From Bos javanicus (taxonomy: Eukaryota; Chordata; Mammalia; Artiodactyla; Bovidae): a DNA stretch of 64,000 nt. The stretch's first letter is position 1. Every line of letters starts with the position of its first letter. The notes beneath the pieces were generated by a model. It did no database searches and had not been told where the DNA came from. It worked only from the letters and a program-made list of their open reading frames with translations. The translations under genes and the position numbers were made by a program. The stretch is from NCBI RefSeq assembly GCF_032452875.1, contig NC_083877.1, positions 43,635,724 to 43,699,723 of the forward strand, in the 5' to 3' direction. This document shows, one piece after another, positions 1-11,964 of the stretch.

Positions 1-905
1 GTGTGTCCTGGAAAGAAATCAGTCCATATAAATTGGTCTTTATTCTTTTTTATAGCTGCTTAGTACTTCATTGTATGGATATATCATAGTTTATCCATAG
101 GAGATTTTAGCCACCCTCTGATGTTTGGCATTGAGCTCGGTTGCTTCTAATATTTTGCAATAGTGTTGCAGTGAAAAACCTTGTAAACATTCATTTTGTA
201 TTCTTGGAGAGTTATCTTCTTCAGAAGATTTATCTATCAGTAGATTCCATTAAGTACATCTATAGATTTTGTTAAGTATTATCCAATTTCCTTCTAGAAG
301 AGTTGTACTAATCTTCATTTTCACCAGCAATGAGTCTTGCCAACCTAATGTATTACCATATTTTCTTCTTTTTTCCAGTCTTATAGATAAGAATTTCAGT
401 ATTGTTTTAATTTCTCTAACTATAATTTTTTCATATATATAAGGACTGTTTTATATTTTGGGGGTAAATTGTCCTTTCTCCCTTGATTTTTAAAGAGCTC
501 TTTACACGTTAGGGGTATGTCTGTTGCAAGGATTTTCTCCCATTTTGTTAGTTGTCTTTCACCTGTGTTTATGGGGTGGTATTTTCCCCCACGCTTTATA
601 TTTATTTTTATGTGGTCAGATTATCTATCTTTTCTTTTACTGCCTCTGTATTTTAGGTCGTTGTCTCAACACTGAGATCGAAGAGGAATTTACTTATTTA
701 TTTCTAGTACTTGTATAGTTTTATGTTTTACATTTATATAAATCTGATACATTTAGAGTTTATTCTTTTGTATGACATGAAATAGATCTAACTGTACCAT
801 TTTTTTTCTAAATGGTTACCCATTTGTCCTGACACCATTAATTAAAAAGTCCATCTCTGCCTCAGGGAATTAAGACGTCACTTTTATCGTATAATAAATT
901 GCTCA
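1..905 (-). repeat. Old L1 (L1M-type) fragment, ORF2 end and 3' region
   Basis: Read on the minus strand this is the degenerate end of an ancient L1. The plus strand shows the usual landmarks in reverse: the 'tagctgcttagtacttcatt' block (39-77), the 'caccagcaatgagtcttgcc' block near 323 and the 'ccttgatttttaaagagctc' block near 481. It is heavily diverged with no open frame, runs off the left edge, and its right end near 905 is soft. Confidence 0.7.
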
Positions 906-1785
906 GTGTCTCCTTTAAAAAATTAGTTTTTGTTCTTTTTGTTCTTTGTCGTGGTGTGGCTTGTCTTATGCTGTCTGTTCATTGCCTGTGGCCACAAATA
1001 GCATCCCAGATTGGTGTTTGTTCTTCTGAAAGTATAGTTAATTGTTAATTATTGCACCAGTAATCTTGAAAGCTAGAGAAATGTACCCTCTGGCTATGTA
1101 TTTATAAAACACTGTTACCCAAATTGAACCCAAAGCTATGAGATGTTGCTCCTTCTGTCCATATGTTATCAGTATCTGTTATAATGTAAAATCATGAGGC
1201 TGAAATGAAGCTTTCTAAAATTACTCTCAGTGCTACTTTGGAAGCGCTGTCTTGAAACCTTGAAGAATGACCTCAGGAGCACCAGCTTTATTAGGGTTTG
1301 TTGTCTTTGGCTCCTTGACTTGTTTTCTTAATTCAGCTGCTGGATCTAGGTAGACAAACTGTAATACTGCGATTACTGCCAGAGTAGAGTCATTAGAATT
1401 ATGAGGTCATTTAACTTTTGTGTGCACCTGCATCTGGAATCCAAAGTTGCCTGGCAACAATGATATCCTTGTTAAAATACAGAAAACCTGGAACAAAATC
1501 CAGACATTGTCCTTCCAGAATGACTTTAACATTGAAGTGAGGAAGAATGCCATCTGACAGACTCCTCCTGTTTTCAAAATAAACAGTGAACACAGTTTGG
1601 AGAAATAGATTCGTGAAGGCTGTTGCAATATAACCTTTCCCCATTTTCTAAGGTGTTTAATTAGTACTGTAGGTCTGGCTTTGCTTACAAAGCACCCTGA
1701 ATTCTTGGTCTTCAAATTTCAGAGTGTGAAGAAAGTGCTGGAAAGCCAGAGGAGCCTTAATTTCTTGTCTTTGTGTTGTTCTTTT
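906..1785. other. Non-repetitive stretch with a possible decayed processed pseudogene on the minus strand
   Basis: No repeat family is recognised here. On the minus strand, overlapping open frames of 77 codons (1411-1644) and 102 codons (1407-1715) precede a further open stretch in another frame down to about 1210, as a frameshifted retropseudogene would look. I cannot name a parent protein, and no poly(A) or TSD was found, so chance openness remains possible. Confidence 0.25.
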
Positions 1786-1796
1786 GATACTGACTT

Positions 1797-1926
1797 CTTT
1801 ATTTTTTTTCCCTCTGTGTTTTGGCCACACAGCATGCAGGACCTTAGTTCCTCAACCAGGGATGGAACCTGTTCCCCCTGCAGTGGGAGCACAGAGTCTT
1901 AACCACTGGGCCGCCGGGTAAGTCCC
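1797..1926 (-). repeat. CHR-2-type tRNA-Glu-derived SINE with 11-bp TSD
   Basis: In reverse complement it begins with the GGGACTTACCCGG-type head, keeps the tRNA-like B-box region (GGTTCCATCCCTGG) and ends in GTGTGGCC plus A-tail (T-run near 1801). A perfect duplication GATACTGACTT flanks it at 1786-1796 and 1927-1937, which fixes both ends. Confidence 0.9.
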
Positions 1927-1937
1927 GATACTGACTT

Positions 1938-2985
1938 AAAGTGAAGAAGAAAGGCGCAGTGAAAAATGAAGCCCTGGCGCTAGTACAGTGAATTTTCTTT
2001 TACAGGCATGTTATTCATGATCTTGACCTCCAGAGGGAGCAAGAGGGTTATAGTTAAGTAATACTAATTCCTGAAAAAAAAAAAAGAGTTCCTCTTTCTC
2101 CTTGCCTCCCATCCTCTCCCTCCTCTCTTTTTCATTTTTCTCTTCCCTTTGTCTTTTCCTTCCACCCTGCATTTTGAAGAATGATGTGCTCCTCACCAGT
2201 TTCTATTTTCCTGGTACTTTAACGTGACATTCACGTAGGTTTCCCTAAATCTTTATTAAGCCTGTCTGTCTCCAGGTTGTCAGACATCCACTTCCTGGTG
2301 ATGGAGATCTCTTACTGTTTCAGGAGAGTGATTCTAAAGGAATCTAGATGGAAATGGGTTTCCGTAGGTGGGGTTATTTCTTTGGAAGTAGTATATTCAT
2401 CCTTTCACCCCCATCCCTCCACTCTGCCACCTCCCCTTATTTAGTGAGAGGAGGCCTATGCATTCTTCTCCCCTTGCTCCTACCCAGCAACAAAAACGTC
2501 TGAGTGTATGGTGAAAAACCAGACCCAGAGCTTAGGTCTTTTTCAACAGTTAGACAACCCAGCCTCCAGGTAGCTTCTGGCTGAGAGGTTGGTCCATAAC
2601 CAGCTCCTTTTTGAGAATAAAGGGAGGACGTGCTTTGTTGCTTGTTGGTCTCCTGCTTGCGCAGAGCATTTGCTCCATGATGATAGGTCCCAAATGTATT
2701 TGTTGCTTTCTCTGGTATAGAAGTCTACAGAATGCATGGCCTAGTTCCAACATACACATGCTCGCTCTCCTCTGTGGTTATCACTAAAATCAAGTGGGTT
2801 TGTGTTGCCTGCATCTGCACCTTAAATCTTATGCTGCCTCTGAGAGCTTGCCTTGAGAGAGGTTTGGATTGGGTCAGGATTTCTCCTCCCTGTCCTGACA
2901 TGGCTTGGCCTACAGAAGCTTCCAGCCCTGGTACAGTCGTGCATGGACCGAGCCTTTTTTCATCCCAAGGTTGGGCTTTATGTAC
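1938..2985. other. Unique sequence with a pyrimidine-rich tract
   Basis: No gene or clear repeat. A 12-A run sits at 2074-2085 and a C/T-rich tract of about 80 bp at 2089-2170. Short open frames on both strands near 2543-3043 overlap each other and lack any recognisable protein character. Confidence 0.6.
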
Positions 2986-3962
2986 CATCTGTATGTTGGT
3001 GATTTCCAAATTATTATTATCACTTCTGACCCCCCATTCTTAGTGGCCTGTTGAACATTATCCCTTGGATGTCTAACTGAAATTTCAAATTAACTAGATG
3101 CAAAACAACATCTTTGACTTATCCTACCCCAAACCTGTTTCTTCCCCAGGATTCTCCATTCCAGAAGAGTGGACCACTGTCTGTCTGTTACTCACATAGG
3201 AGTCATTCTTGGTTTCCCATTGTCTTCACCCCTTACCTTCTAATTCATCAGCCAATTCTATTAGTTCTCCTTCTGAAATATTTTCCACACCTGCCTACTT
3301 TTCTCCCCCTTTCCTGCTCTCTCCTCCACTTCCACTAGGTAGCAAGCTGTACTTACCTCTCAGCTAGACTGTTAAGATAGCTGCTCAACAATGGAATGTA
3401 ACGATTGGCTCTCTGCATTCCCTTGAGTCTCAGCTAAGATGTCACCTCCTCAGGGAGGCCTTCCCTGACTGCCCACCATGCACTGCCCACGCCTGCATCC
3501 TGCCTCCTGCCTTTCACTCTTTGTTGTTTTTGTTTAGTCACGAAGTTGTGTCTGGTTCTTTGCAACCCCATGGACTGTAGCCTTCCAGGCTCCTCTGTCC
3601 ATGGGATTTCCCAGACAAGAATGCTGCAGTGGGTTGCCATTTCCTTCTCTAGGGGATCTTCCCAATCCAGCAATCAAACCCGCGTTTCTTGCATTGCAGG
3701 CAGATTCTTTACCACTGAGCCACCTGGGAAACCCACCTTCCACTCTTTATCACGACGTATTTTTAATTTCTTACATTACAGTGACCATAGTCCGACACTG
3801 TCTTTTGTTGTTTCGTGTTTGTCTCTTCTAACTAGGTTTTAAGCCAAGAGCAGAAGGAATCTTGTCTGTTTTATGCCTCACTGTGTCCCTAGCACCCAGA
3901 ACAGAGCTTTTATGTAGTAGGCAGACAATAAATGTTTTTTTTGAGAAATGAATGAACTGATT
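2986..3962 (+). repeat. L2 LINE 3' portion, interrupted by a SINE
   Basis: Degenerate L2: the plus strand carries 'ggaggccttccctgac' near 3456, the 'ctcactgtgtccctagcacc' block near 3877 and a terminal 'caataaatg' at about 3928, all standard L2 3' landmarks in order. It continues on both sides of the SINE at 3523-3740. The left boundary (about 2986-3060) is approximate. Confidence 0.7.
3523..3740 (-). repeat. Bov-tA SINE inserted in L2
   Basis: Minus-oriented ruminant SINE: the plus strand shows 'gcaaccccatggactgtagc', 'gggttgccatttccttctc' and ends with the complement of the tRNA-like head (accactgagccacctgggaa). CACTCTTT flanks it at 3515-3522 and 3741-3748, and the L2 sequence resumes directly after. 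Confidence 0.92.
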
Positions 3963-4602
3963 TTTCTGGCTCCTGAGAAGCCTGGATGTCAGGGTGACAT
4001 GTGTGTGGAGGTGCCACCAGCAAATCAGGAAGTTGTCTCCTTTCCTTAAACCTTCATTACATCAGGTGCCAAGAATATTTCTGAGGTACTATTTGTTAAC
4101 TAGCTCAACCACCAATACAGGAAGTAGAAAAGATAATAATTGTGTTTCAGATTAAGCTCTTTTCATGCAATCATGGAAATGCATCCTCTCCCTCTGTTGC
4201 CTTTAGCCTAGTTCAGGTGTATCCAATCTCAGCTGAATAAGGAAAGCTGGTTTGTGTTTCTTTTAAATCCTGAGCCCATGGAACTGGGGGTGGTGCCAAA
4301 AGAATATAAAAAAGCTTCTTTCATGCCAGAAAATGGAGAGTGGGCTCTGAGAGGGCTATGTTGGAATGCTCAGGCTGCATAAAAATACTAAGATGAGTGC
4401 TAGGCAGTGGAGTTCTCACCATCAGCTGATGGTCTGAATCACTTGTGGAACTTAACATGGCTCTTGGGCTGCTTCCCAGGCCCGTTGAGTCATACATTCC
4501 AAGAGCTGGGTTCAGGAATCTGTACCTTTTAAGTTCTTTAGATACTTGTGGGACAAAGCCAAGTAAGAGCCTCTGGACTGGTGCAGAGGATGAGCTCTTT
4601 AT
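3963..4602. other. Mostly unique DNA with a MER5A-like relic
   Basis: No gene. Around 4410-4590 the order of short blocks (ttctcaccatcagctgatgg, gaatcacttgtggaac, ggaatctgtacc) is compatible with a decayed MER5A hAT fragment, but divergence is high. Confidence 0.35.
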
Positions 4603-4798
4603 CTCATGTTAGTCACTCAGTTGTGTCCAACTGTATGTGACCCCATGGATTGTAGCCCTTCTGGCTCCTCTATATGTGGAATTCTCCAGGCAAGAATACT
4701 GGAGTGGGTTGCCATTTCTTTCTCCAGGGGGTTTTTCTAACCCAGGGATCCAACCTGGGTCTCCTGCATTGCCGGCAGTCTTTACCATCTGGGCCACC
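4603..4798 (-). repeat. Bov-tA SINE
   Basis: Minus orientation. The plus strand reads 'tgaccccatggattgtagcc', then 'aagaatactggagtgggttg', then 'cctgcattgccggcagtctt'. The tRNA-like end is present but lacks the last bases of the usual head. No clean TSD was seen. Confidence 0.9.
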
Positions 4799-4844
4799 AA
4801 CTTAGTTCCATAATTTCAAGGAGCTAATTGTGTTTTTTATCCTA

Positions 4845-5290
4845 GCTTCTAAGTTTTTAAAAATTGGAGTACAGCTGATTTACAATATTGTGTTAGTTTC
4901 TGCTGTGCAGCAAAATGAATCAGCTATACATACACATATATCCACTCTTTTTTTAGATTCTGTTTCCATATAAGTCATTACAGAGTACTGAATATAGTTC
5001 CTTATGCTATACAGTAGGTTCTTAATAGTTATCTGTTTTATATATAGTAGTGTATCTATATCAGTCCCAATCTCCCAGTTTATCCTACTCCCTACCTCCT
5101 TGGTAACCATAAGTTTGTTTTCTACATCTGTGACTCTATTTATGTTTTGTAAATAACTTCATTTGTACCATTTTTAAGATTCTACATATAAGCAATATCA
5201 TATATTATTTGTCTTTCTCTGTCTGACTCACTTCACTTAGTATGATAACCTCCAAGTCCATCCATGTTGAAAGAATGAGTTGATCTATAT
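4845..5290 (-). repeat. L1 3' end, minus orientation
   Basis: The plus strand has the reversed L1 tail: 'gatttacaatattgtgttag' near 4880, 'agttccttatgctatacagt' near 5000, then 'ctgactcacttcacttagta' near 5225 and the 'gataacctccaagtccatcc' block. Order and orientation match an L1MA/bovine-type L1 3' UTR and ORF2 end. 5'-truncated, non-coding. Confidence 0.85.
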
Positions 5291-5339
5291 AAACTTGGAG
5301 AGATTCTTCTTAATATTTTGTTGCTGTTATTGTTTTTAT

Positions 5340-6075
5340 TGTCCTTAGGTGGGGAGATGAAGATGCAGATAAATATCTGTGGTAGATTCTATTTTCATTA
5401 AAGGAATGTTAAACATACTGCTCTCTGACTTCCAGTTTGGTCTGGACAAACTGCAGCAGTTCAGGAGATCAGCAGGTGGGAGGAGCGAGAGGTCAGGGGG
5501 TCGCTCCCACACCCTGCCCATGCCCTCCGTGCTTGGCCCTGGTTTGGGCAGCTGGTCACAGCTCCCTCGAGGCAGCCTCTCTCTCACAGCCATGAGCCTG
5601 ATATAACGCCATTCCTTCCTCTTGCCCCTTAGGCTTCAGGGTGGTAAACGTCTCCTGCTATTTCCAGTTGCTGGTTGTCTTACCATTCCCTTAACCCTGC
5701 CCACACCTTTTGTGAAACCACACCATTGATAAGCTAATAATGCTCAACCACTAACCACCCTATACCCTGCTTTTTGGTGCTGGGCTGTGACTTTGCAAAT
5801 TACACCCTTATTTGGGACTGCTCCCCACCAGTTCTATACCTGTGGGGTGCAACAGGGAGCCTTCAGGGGCCGAGGGACCTGGTCCTCCCCTAGCTTACTC
5901 TTCCTGTTCCAGGGGCCTCACGACAGCCTGTCGCCCCGCAGCGGGGTCCAGCCTTCTGCCTTTTTCTGCCACTCCTAGGACTGTCCTCGGTGCTTTCAAG
6001 TGCTGGGTTATAACAACCCCAGGCTTTTCCCTTTACTCCCTGGCCCCAGGAGTGTCAGCTGCTTTTTTATAGTTA
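5340..6075. other. GC-richer stretch containing an unclassified old repeat
   Basis: 5400-5720 ('cagcaggtgggaggagcgag', 'cttgccccttaggcttcagg', 'aaccctgcccacacctttt') resembles a widespread mammalian repeat, probably an L1M 3' UTR, but I cannot name the subfamily. 5750-6075 looks unique. Short open frames here have no recognisable protein character. Confidence 0.4.
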
Positions 6076-6132
6076 CTTTTCTGTGTTACCTCACAGAGTC
6101 CTTTCACATATTCAGATCTCTAGCCCTTTTTT

Positions 6133-6255
6133 CATGAGAAGGAGACGGCAACCCACTCCAGTATTCTTGCCTGGAGAATCCCATGGATGGAGGAACCTGG
6201 TGGGCTACAGTCCATGGGGTTGCAAAGAGTCGGACACGACTGAACGACTTCACAT
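6133..6255 (+). repeat. 5'-truncated Bov-tA/Bov-A2 SINE fragment
   Basis: Holds only the 3' half: 'caacccactccagtattctt', 'ggcaacccactcc' context, 'ctacagtccatggggttgc', 'agtcggacacgactgaacga'. A short (cattcatt) run follows at about 6252-6270. Confidence 0.88.
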
Positions 6256-6289
6256 TCATTCATTCATTCATAAAACACAGAAAATCTAT

Positions 6290-6535
6290 TGTCTTAAACA
6301 TTTTTTTTCCATCTTAAACATTTTTAAGTGTCCAGTTCAGTGGCATGAAGTGATCTGTTTCCCATTGTTGGAAAACACATCTCCAGAACTTCTTGATCTT
6401 TAAAAACTGAAACTCTGCGTCCATTAACCAATAACTCCCCTACCCTACTCCCCCAACCCTGCAACCACCCCTCTACTTTCTGTCTGGATGAATTTGACTA
6501 CTATAGATACTTCATGTAAAGATTTCTGACTCTTT
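6290..6535 (-). repeat. L1 3' UTR fragment, minus orientation
   Basis: The plus strand shows 'aagtgtccagttcagtggca', 'catctccagaacttcttgat', 'actgaaactctgcgtccatt' and 'gaatttgactactatagata' in the order found in reversed L1MA/L1MB 3' UTRs. Confidence 0.75.
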
Positions 6536-6645
6536 AAATATTCTCTTTATTAAAATATTTGGCCTTGCTTCTGTTTTCCTGATTGGACTCAGATATATCT
6601 CTGTAAATGGTTCCTTCTTTAAATAATTTTCAATTAAACTTGTTA

Positions 6646-6850
6646 AGGGTTTCCCAGATGGCGCAGTGGTAAAGAATCCATTGCCAATGCAGAAAACGCA
6701 GATTCTATCCCTGGGTTGGGAATATCCCCAGGAGAAGGAAATGGCAATCCACTGCAGTATTCTTGCCTGGAAAACTCCATGGATAGGGGAGCCTGGTGGG
6801 CTACAGTGTATGGGGCTGCAAAGAGTCGTATATGACTGTGCACACATGCA
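6646..6850 (+). repeat. Bov-tA SINE, full length
   Basis: Complete plus-strand element from the tRNA-like head (gggtttcccagatggcgcag) through 'gagaaggaaatggcaatcca' to 'gcaaagagtcgtatatgact'. The TSD is not clear. Confidence 0.9.
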
Positions 6851-6971
6851 CAGACTCCTTAAATGAGTCCGCTGATTCCTCCTGGGATCCTGACTGATAT
6901 ATTTTCATGGTTAGATAACAGTTGTTAAAATAACAGTAAAGGTGAAAGCACTTTTTAAAGTAAAAAGTACT

Positions 6972-7194
6972 ATGTGTGCTAAGTTGCTTCAATTGTGTCA
7001 GACTCTGCAACCCTATGAACTATAGCCCTCCAGGCTCCTCTGTCCATGGGATTCTCTAGGCAAGAATACTGGAGTGGGTTGCCATGCCCTCCTCCAGGGG
7101 ATCTTCTCCACCCAGGGATCAAACCTGTGTCTCTGAGGTCTCCTGCATTGGCAGGCAGGTTCTTTGCCACTAGCGTCACCTGGGAAGCTCCCCA
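6972..7194 (-). repeat. Bov-tA SINE, full length
   Basis: Minus orientation. Starts with the 'gtgctaagttgcttcaattg' type 3' end and finishes with 'cactagcgtcacctgggaag', the complement of the tRNA-like head. It lies only about 120 bp from the oppositely oriented SINE at 6646-6850, making a loose inverted pair. Confidence 0.92.
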
Positions 7195-8139
7195 AATGCT
7201 GTGTATTATTACTAGTACTAGCAGGGGTAATAGTTCAAAAGAGGCTTCTGCAGTGTCCCTTGAAGCACCAGCATGCAGGGAAGAATGATGACAAACACTA
7301 GAACATGACTGCAGTCTCAGTTTCGACAGACACTTCATGGCTCTAGGCCTGAAGGTCAGAATGAAAAGCCAAGATAGGAACTCTGTCCCCTTTCCTGAGA
7401 GGGTGTGGGGAACATAACAGAAGTTTCATATTTATACTCACAAATTAATGTGAGGAAGAAGCTGGAGCGTCTGTGTCCTTAAGTGATATTGAGGCTCTGG
7501 CTTCAATCGAGGCAAGGCTCTGATCCCAGATGTTGGTCCCCAGCGATTCAGTGACACTTCAACATCCTGACTTAAAATGAACAGTCTGGTTGCTTTTCCA
7601 GGGTAATAAATGACTGGAAAATCCCCAAACACCAGCCAACTCACAAAGACCAGAAAATCCTGTAGCCATATCCCTGGCCAGAGATTTCCCTTCAGGGCCA
7701 GGTCCCCCAGCCTCTTTAAGAGGAACCCTCCTTTCTGCTTGGGTCAGCTGCTACAATGAGGCTTCAGTGTCTCCCAGGGGCTGTAAAGGGATGAGGAGGC
7801 TGGGCCAGGAGGTATTGTGGGCCAGTCCAGTGAGGAGAGCCTTGGCTTCCTAGACTAGAGTGCCCTGGCTGGCTGGAATACAGTCATCCCCTGCCAGGAA
7901 AGAGGGCCTCAAAATACCAAGTCGGAGGGAGAAGAGTGAGGCGTTTCTGGAGCAGCAGTTAATCAAGAAAACCTGGGCAGCAAGGGCAGGCTCTTGCTTT
8001 CTTCTGTAACTGTATGACTGGCTTGGTTGGTCTCTTTGTACTTGGATGGGGTAACCGTGAGAAAAAGCTCATATATGTGAGTTTTGTGGCCGGATGGTAC
8101 AGGACACCCACACGAGCTACTCCTCCAAAGTCCAGGAGT
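7195..8139. other. Unique sequence, no gene seen
   Basis: No repeat landmark and no convincing coding frame across about 950 bp. It contains only short unconserved-looking open frames such as 7438-7644 minus. Confidence 0.6.
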
Positions 8140-8372
8140 TCTGTTGTTGCTGCTGTTGTGCTCAGTCGCTCAGTTGTGTCCTACTGTTCACAGCCCCCTG
8201 GACTGTAGCCCGCCAGGCTCCTCTGTCCATGGAATTTTCCAAGCAAGAATACCAGAGTGGGTTGCCTTTCCTTCTCCAGGGGATCTTCCTGACCCAGGGA
8301 TCAAATCCACGTCTCCGGCGTCTCCTGCATTGGCAGACCTATTCTTTACCACTGAACCACCTGGGAAGCCCC
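8140..8372 (-). repeat. Bov-tA SINE with (GTT/GCT) 3' tail
   Basis: The plus strand opens with 'gttgttgctgctgttgtgct' (the reverse of the AGC/AAC tail common on these SINEs) and ends 'ccactgaaccacctgggaag'. Full length, modest divergence. Confidence 0.93.
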
Positions 8373-8384
8373 AGGGCCTATAAG

Positions 8385-8796
8385 CCCCCAAAATTATTTG
8401 CAAAATTGTGTGTGTGTGTGTGAGTGTGCACGCATGAGGATTTGGAACAATTTTCTGGGGCCTGTAAATGTCATCTGATTCACAAAAGAGTCAGTGTTGC
8501 CTCTCTGCCTCTTTTCCCCAACCCCAGGTTGAGAACAGTCCTAGATTAGAGTCCCTGGAGGGCAGGCCCGTGACTTTCATCCTTGAATCTCAAACAGCAT
8601 CCAGTGTGGTATGATCTGTGCATAGTCTTTTTGTGTTTTTGTTTTAAAAATAAAATATAGATTTTATTTGCCTCTGGAAATCTTAGTATTTTTGTATTTC
8701 TTTTTTCCCTGGAATTGTTAGCTATATATAAAATTGAAAAATGTTATTTTTATGGAAAATCTTATGGGCAATTGCAAGCACTTTTGTTTATCATTT
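8385..8796. other. Old diverged repeat piece plus AT-rich unique DNA
   Basis: 8385-8480 carries 'ccaaaattatttgcaaaatt' followed by (gt)n and 'caattttctggggcctgtaa', a pattern that recurs in degraded form at about 11220-11340, so probably one old DNA-transposon-like family. A short L2-like piece may follow near 8540-8625. Confidence 0.35.
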
Positions 8797-8885
8797 AAAA
8801 TTTATTTAAATTTTTTAATTGAAGTATACTTGGTTTACAATGTTGTGATAGTTTCAGGTGTATTGCAAAGTGACTCCGTTTTTTC
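8797..8885 (-). repeat. L1 3' terminal fragment
   Basis: The reversed L1 tail 'gaagtatacttggtttacaa tgttgtgatagtttcagg' is followed by 'caaagtgact'. About 90 bp only. Confidence 0.65.
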
Positions 8886-10683
8886 AGGTCCTTAACTTGT
8901 GCAGTCTTTTAGTGAGTATTTGCTAAATTGAGCGTATTTTAGCAAACTTCAACTTCTAAGGAATTCACAATAAATACTTTTCACCTTGAGGGTGGACCTG
9001 TGATGGGAGACCCTTTCCAGGGTCACAATAACAGGTTCTTCTGTCTGTGGAGTGACTGATCCAACATGAGTCAGCATCAGAGGAGATAAACCCTAGTGTG
9101 AGAGACTGAATTCTAGTACTGGCTTCTCCACCAATACTCTATGCTTTTAGTTTTTCCTACTTTCTCATCTGAAAAATCATAGTCTCTTCCTCAATCAAGT
9201 TTTATGAGGAATCATGATAAAAATGAGAGGAAGGAATTTTATTTTAAATTCAAAGTCATGGTACTAGCCCAGATAGATGACATAGAAGTCGGGTACTTGC
9301 TTTCACTTCCAGGTTATCAGATCAGAGAGGGGAAAAAAAAAAAAGACAAATTGAGGGAGGAAAAAGAGATGTAGTGAGATGACATCACTAAGACAATTAT
9401 AAAGTAACATGAGATAGTGTAGGTGAGTAGGGAAGAAAGGTAGCTTTTCCCTCACTTTAAGATAAAACAGTAGAAATGAGTCAAAACAGTGAAAAGACTA
9501 TATATATCTTAACAATTACCATCTTCTTGCCTGGAGTTACTTTCTTCCTCATTTTAGTTATGACTCCTGGTATAAGTGAGAAGTTAAGATGATGGGATGG
9601 GATAGGAAGTGGGTACCATATTTCATTGATTCTAAAAGGCACATTTTCTACCTTCTAGCATCTCTGGGGATCAGTTGATGGTGTCAGCTGGGCTCAGTGG
9701 AGATGCAGTTGTAAATAGTGCTCCATCTTGGACATAGTCGCTCATGTTGCCATTCATTCAGTCTAATTAAGTTCAGTATTGTTACTGAAGGTGTTGAGTT
9801 GCCATTTAAAAGGTCCTTAAAAAGATTACACTACGACTTGGCATTGAAATGAAAAATTACCATGTGTGCAAAAATTTGTGGAAACAGAGCAGCAGGTCTT
9901 CGATATGGGTGAAGCAGATATGCATGGTTGGAGGAATGAACACAAACTCATGGTTTTTGCAAAGCACCCACTGAGCACTTTCTGGATGCTAGGAGAGGAA
10001 GAGCCATCCCTGAAATAGAAGACACTGGTGCTGAGATCCATGATAGGGTTGCCATCACAAGCAACAGGAGAGAATGTCAACCCTTCTTGAAGGAAAAAAA
10101 AATGTCAAAGCAAAGAGAGGTTTGCATTAACTGTGGAGTCTATCGTCAAGCCATAGTTGAATGGACAGTGTGTTTTCTTTCGTGGTACATAAGGAAATGT
10201 GTGTCTTAGAATCAATGGTAAATGGTACAAATACATGCTTAGGATGTTCAGGGAGTCACTATCATTTTACAGAAAAGGAAGACAGAGCCCCAGTGCCCTT
10301 TGCTGGTGGGCTCGCTCTTTGGAGATTTGACACAGAGATGGGAGACTGTTGGCCATGACTGTGAGAGTCAGGGCATCTGTATGTGGGTGACAGTCCAGGT
10401 GGCTAATGAACAGGAGGTAGCATGGGTCTCAAGTATGGAGGGCAAAAACCAGTCCTCCTCTTAGACATGTGACCTTGAGACAGATGAGGGATTAAAAAAA
10501 AAGGCATGGATTTTTATTTAAAGAAAATGTTAATAATTCTGGGGGTACTTAAAGTAAAAATTAAACCTAACCACTTAAAACAGTGTAGTAGTTTCATACC
10601 CCACCACAAATATAAAATATTTTCAAGTCAATTCAACTAGTAAATATTGTTTTGAAGATTATGCTTTTAAATTTGCCAAGCAC
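8886..10683. other. Unique AT-rich DNA, no gene supported
   Basis: About 1.8 kb without a recognised young repeat. A few MIR-like words occur (e.g. near 10260, 'cattttacagaaaaggaaga'). Open frames at 9826-10080 minus and 10161-10358 plus show no recognisable protein. Confidence 0.5.
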
Positions 10684-10693
10684 GATTATGTAT

Positions 10694-10924
10694 GTGTGTG
10701 TGCATGCTAAGTTGCTTCAGTTGTGCCCAACTCTGTTTAAACCTAAGGACTGCTGCCCACCAGACTCCTCTGTCCAAGGGATTCTCCAGGCAAGAATACT
10801 GGAGTGGGTTGCCATGCCCTCCTCCAAGGGATCTTTCCAACCCGGGGATTGGACCTATGTTTCTTATGTCTAACCTGCATTGGCAGGTGGGTTCTTTACC
10901 ATGAGCGCCACCTGGGAAGCCCAT
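10694..10924 (-). repeat. Bov-tA SINE with 10-bp TSD
   Basis: Minus orientation with all landmarks; ends 'gagcgccacctgggaagccc'. GATTATGTAT flanks it perfectly at 10684-10693 and 10925-10934. Confidence 0.95.
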
Positions 10925-10934
10925 GATTATGTAT

Positions 10935-11964
10935 AAGCAGGTTAAATTTTATATAGTTAGTCCATGATTAATATCCCCAAAATAACAAAATCACTTCAGA
11001 TTAATAAAAGCATAAGAAAATTAATTATTGCACATATCTACATTTCTGCCAAATGTCTATTAGCAAACAGAACATGAACAAAAAGAATAGAGACTTGTGT
11101 CCTTATCCATCAAAAAACCCATCCCCACCTTGACTTTCCTCACATGTGGATGAGAAAGCCTCGACAATTCTGGTTCTTAATCCTCCGTCATGTTTATGAT
11201 AGTTCTTAAGCTGCAACTCAAGAGCAGAGGTCCATGGATGGGCTCCAGTGAGCCTGTGTGCCTCTGAAATTATATGAAAAATCCTGAGTATTATGTGCAT
11301 TTTGTTGGTAGTGAGTAGAGGGATTCTGGTTGTCATCAATTTCTCAAAAGTGTCCATTTTTTAAAGAAGAATAAAAGAATTCATGAACTGATCAGCATTG
11401 TGGGTCAGTTGTGACCTGGCCCTGGGCCCCTCTTGACTAAGGGCACTTTGGCATGAGTTTTGGCTCAGCAGGAGGCTGGGTGAGACCCAACAGCATCTGA
11501 GGGTGCCTGTTGAGACACAAGACACCTGGAAGACGAGCTTTGTGATTCTGTCTTGATTTAGGGAATTTGGCTGCTCAGATGTCCCAGCTCTTCCTCAAAA
11601 TAAACAAAGACAAAACACTGCATTCCTGTGCCATCCAGGTCTAATCTGGTACTTTGAGCTATTTTAAGTGACAAAAACCAGGTCCTAATCCTTTATTTTT
11701 CCTCTGGCAGGTCAGAGATACCCTGACTGTGATAAGGAGAAGCTTGTGGGTGCTGAAGGGGCAGAGATCCAGGCCACTTGCCAGGGGTGGTGACTTTTAT
11801 GCTCCAATTTGAAAATGTAAAAAGGTTAGTTTGGATGGATTCTCATTGAGTCCCATGGAATTCCTCTGTCTCCTGGGCCTGGTCTGGCTTACACTGATGC
11901 TCAGCTTCTGAAAGTTCCAGGTTAAGAGGGCGCTTGAGAGCTAAGACTGACCCACACTTAACCC
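10935..11964. other. Unique/old sequence, no gene
   Basis: 11220-11340 resembles the same degraded family as 8385-8480 ('ctctgaaattatatgaaaaa ... gtgcattttgttgg ... tcaatttctcaaaag'). The rest shows no recognised element. No coding signal. Confidence 0.4.

Noticed and set aside
3546..3842. Frames inside SINEs (also near 6512, 7013, 8084, 48741)
   Set aside because: Bov SINEs routinely give 60-110 codon chance frames in either orientation.
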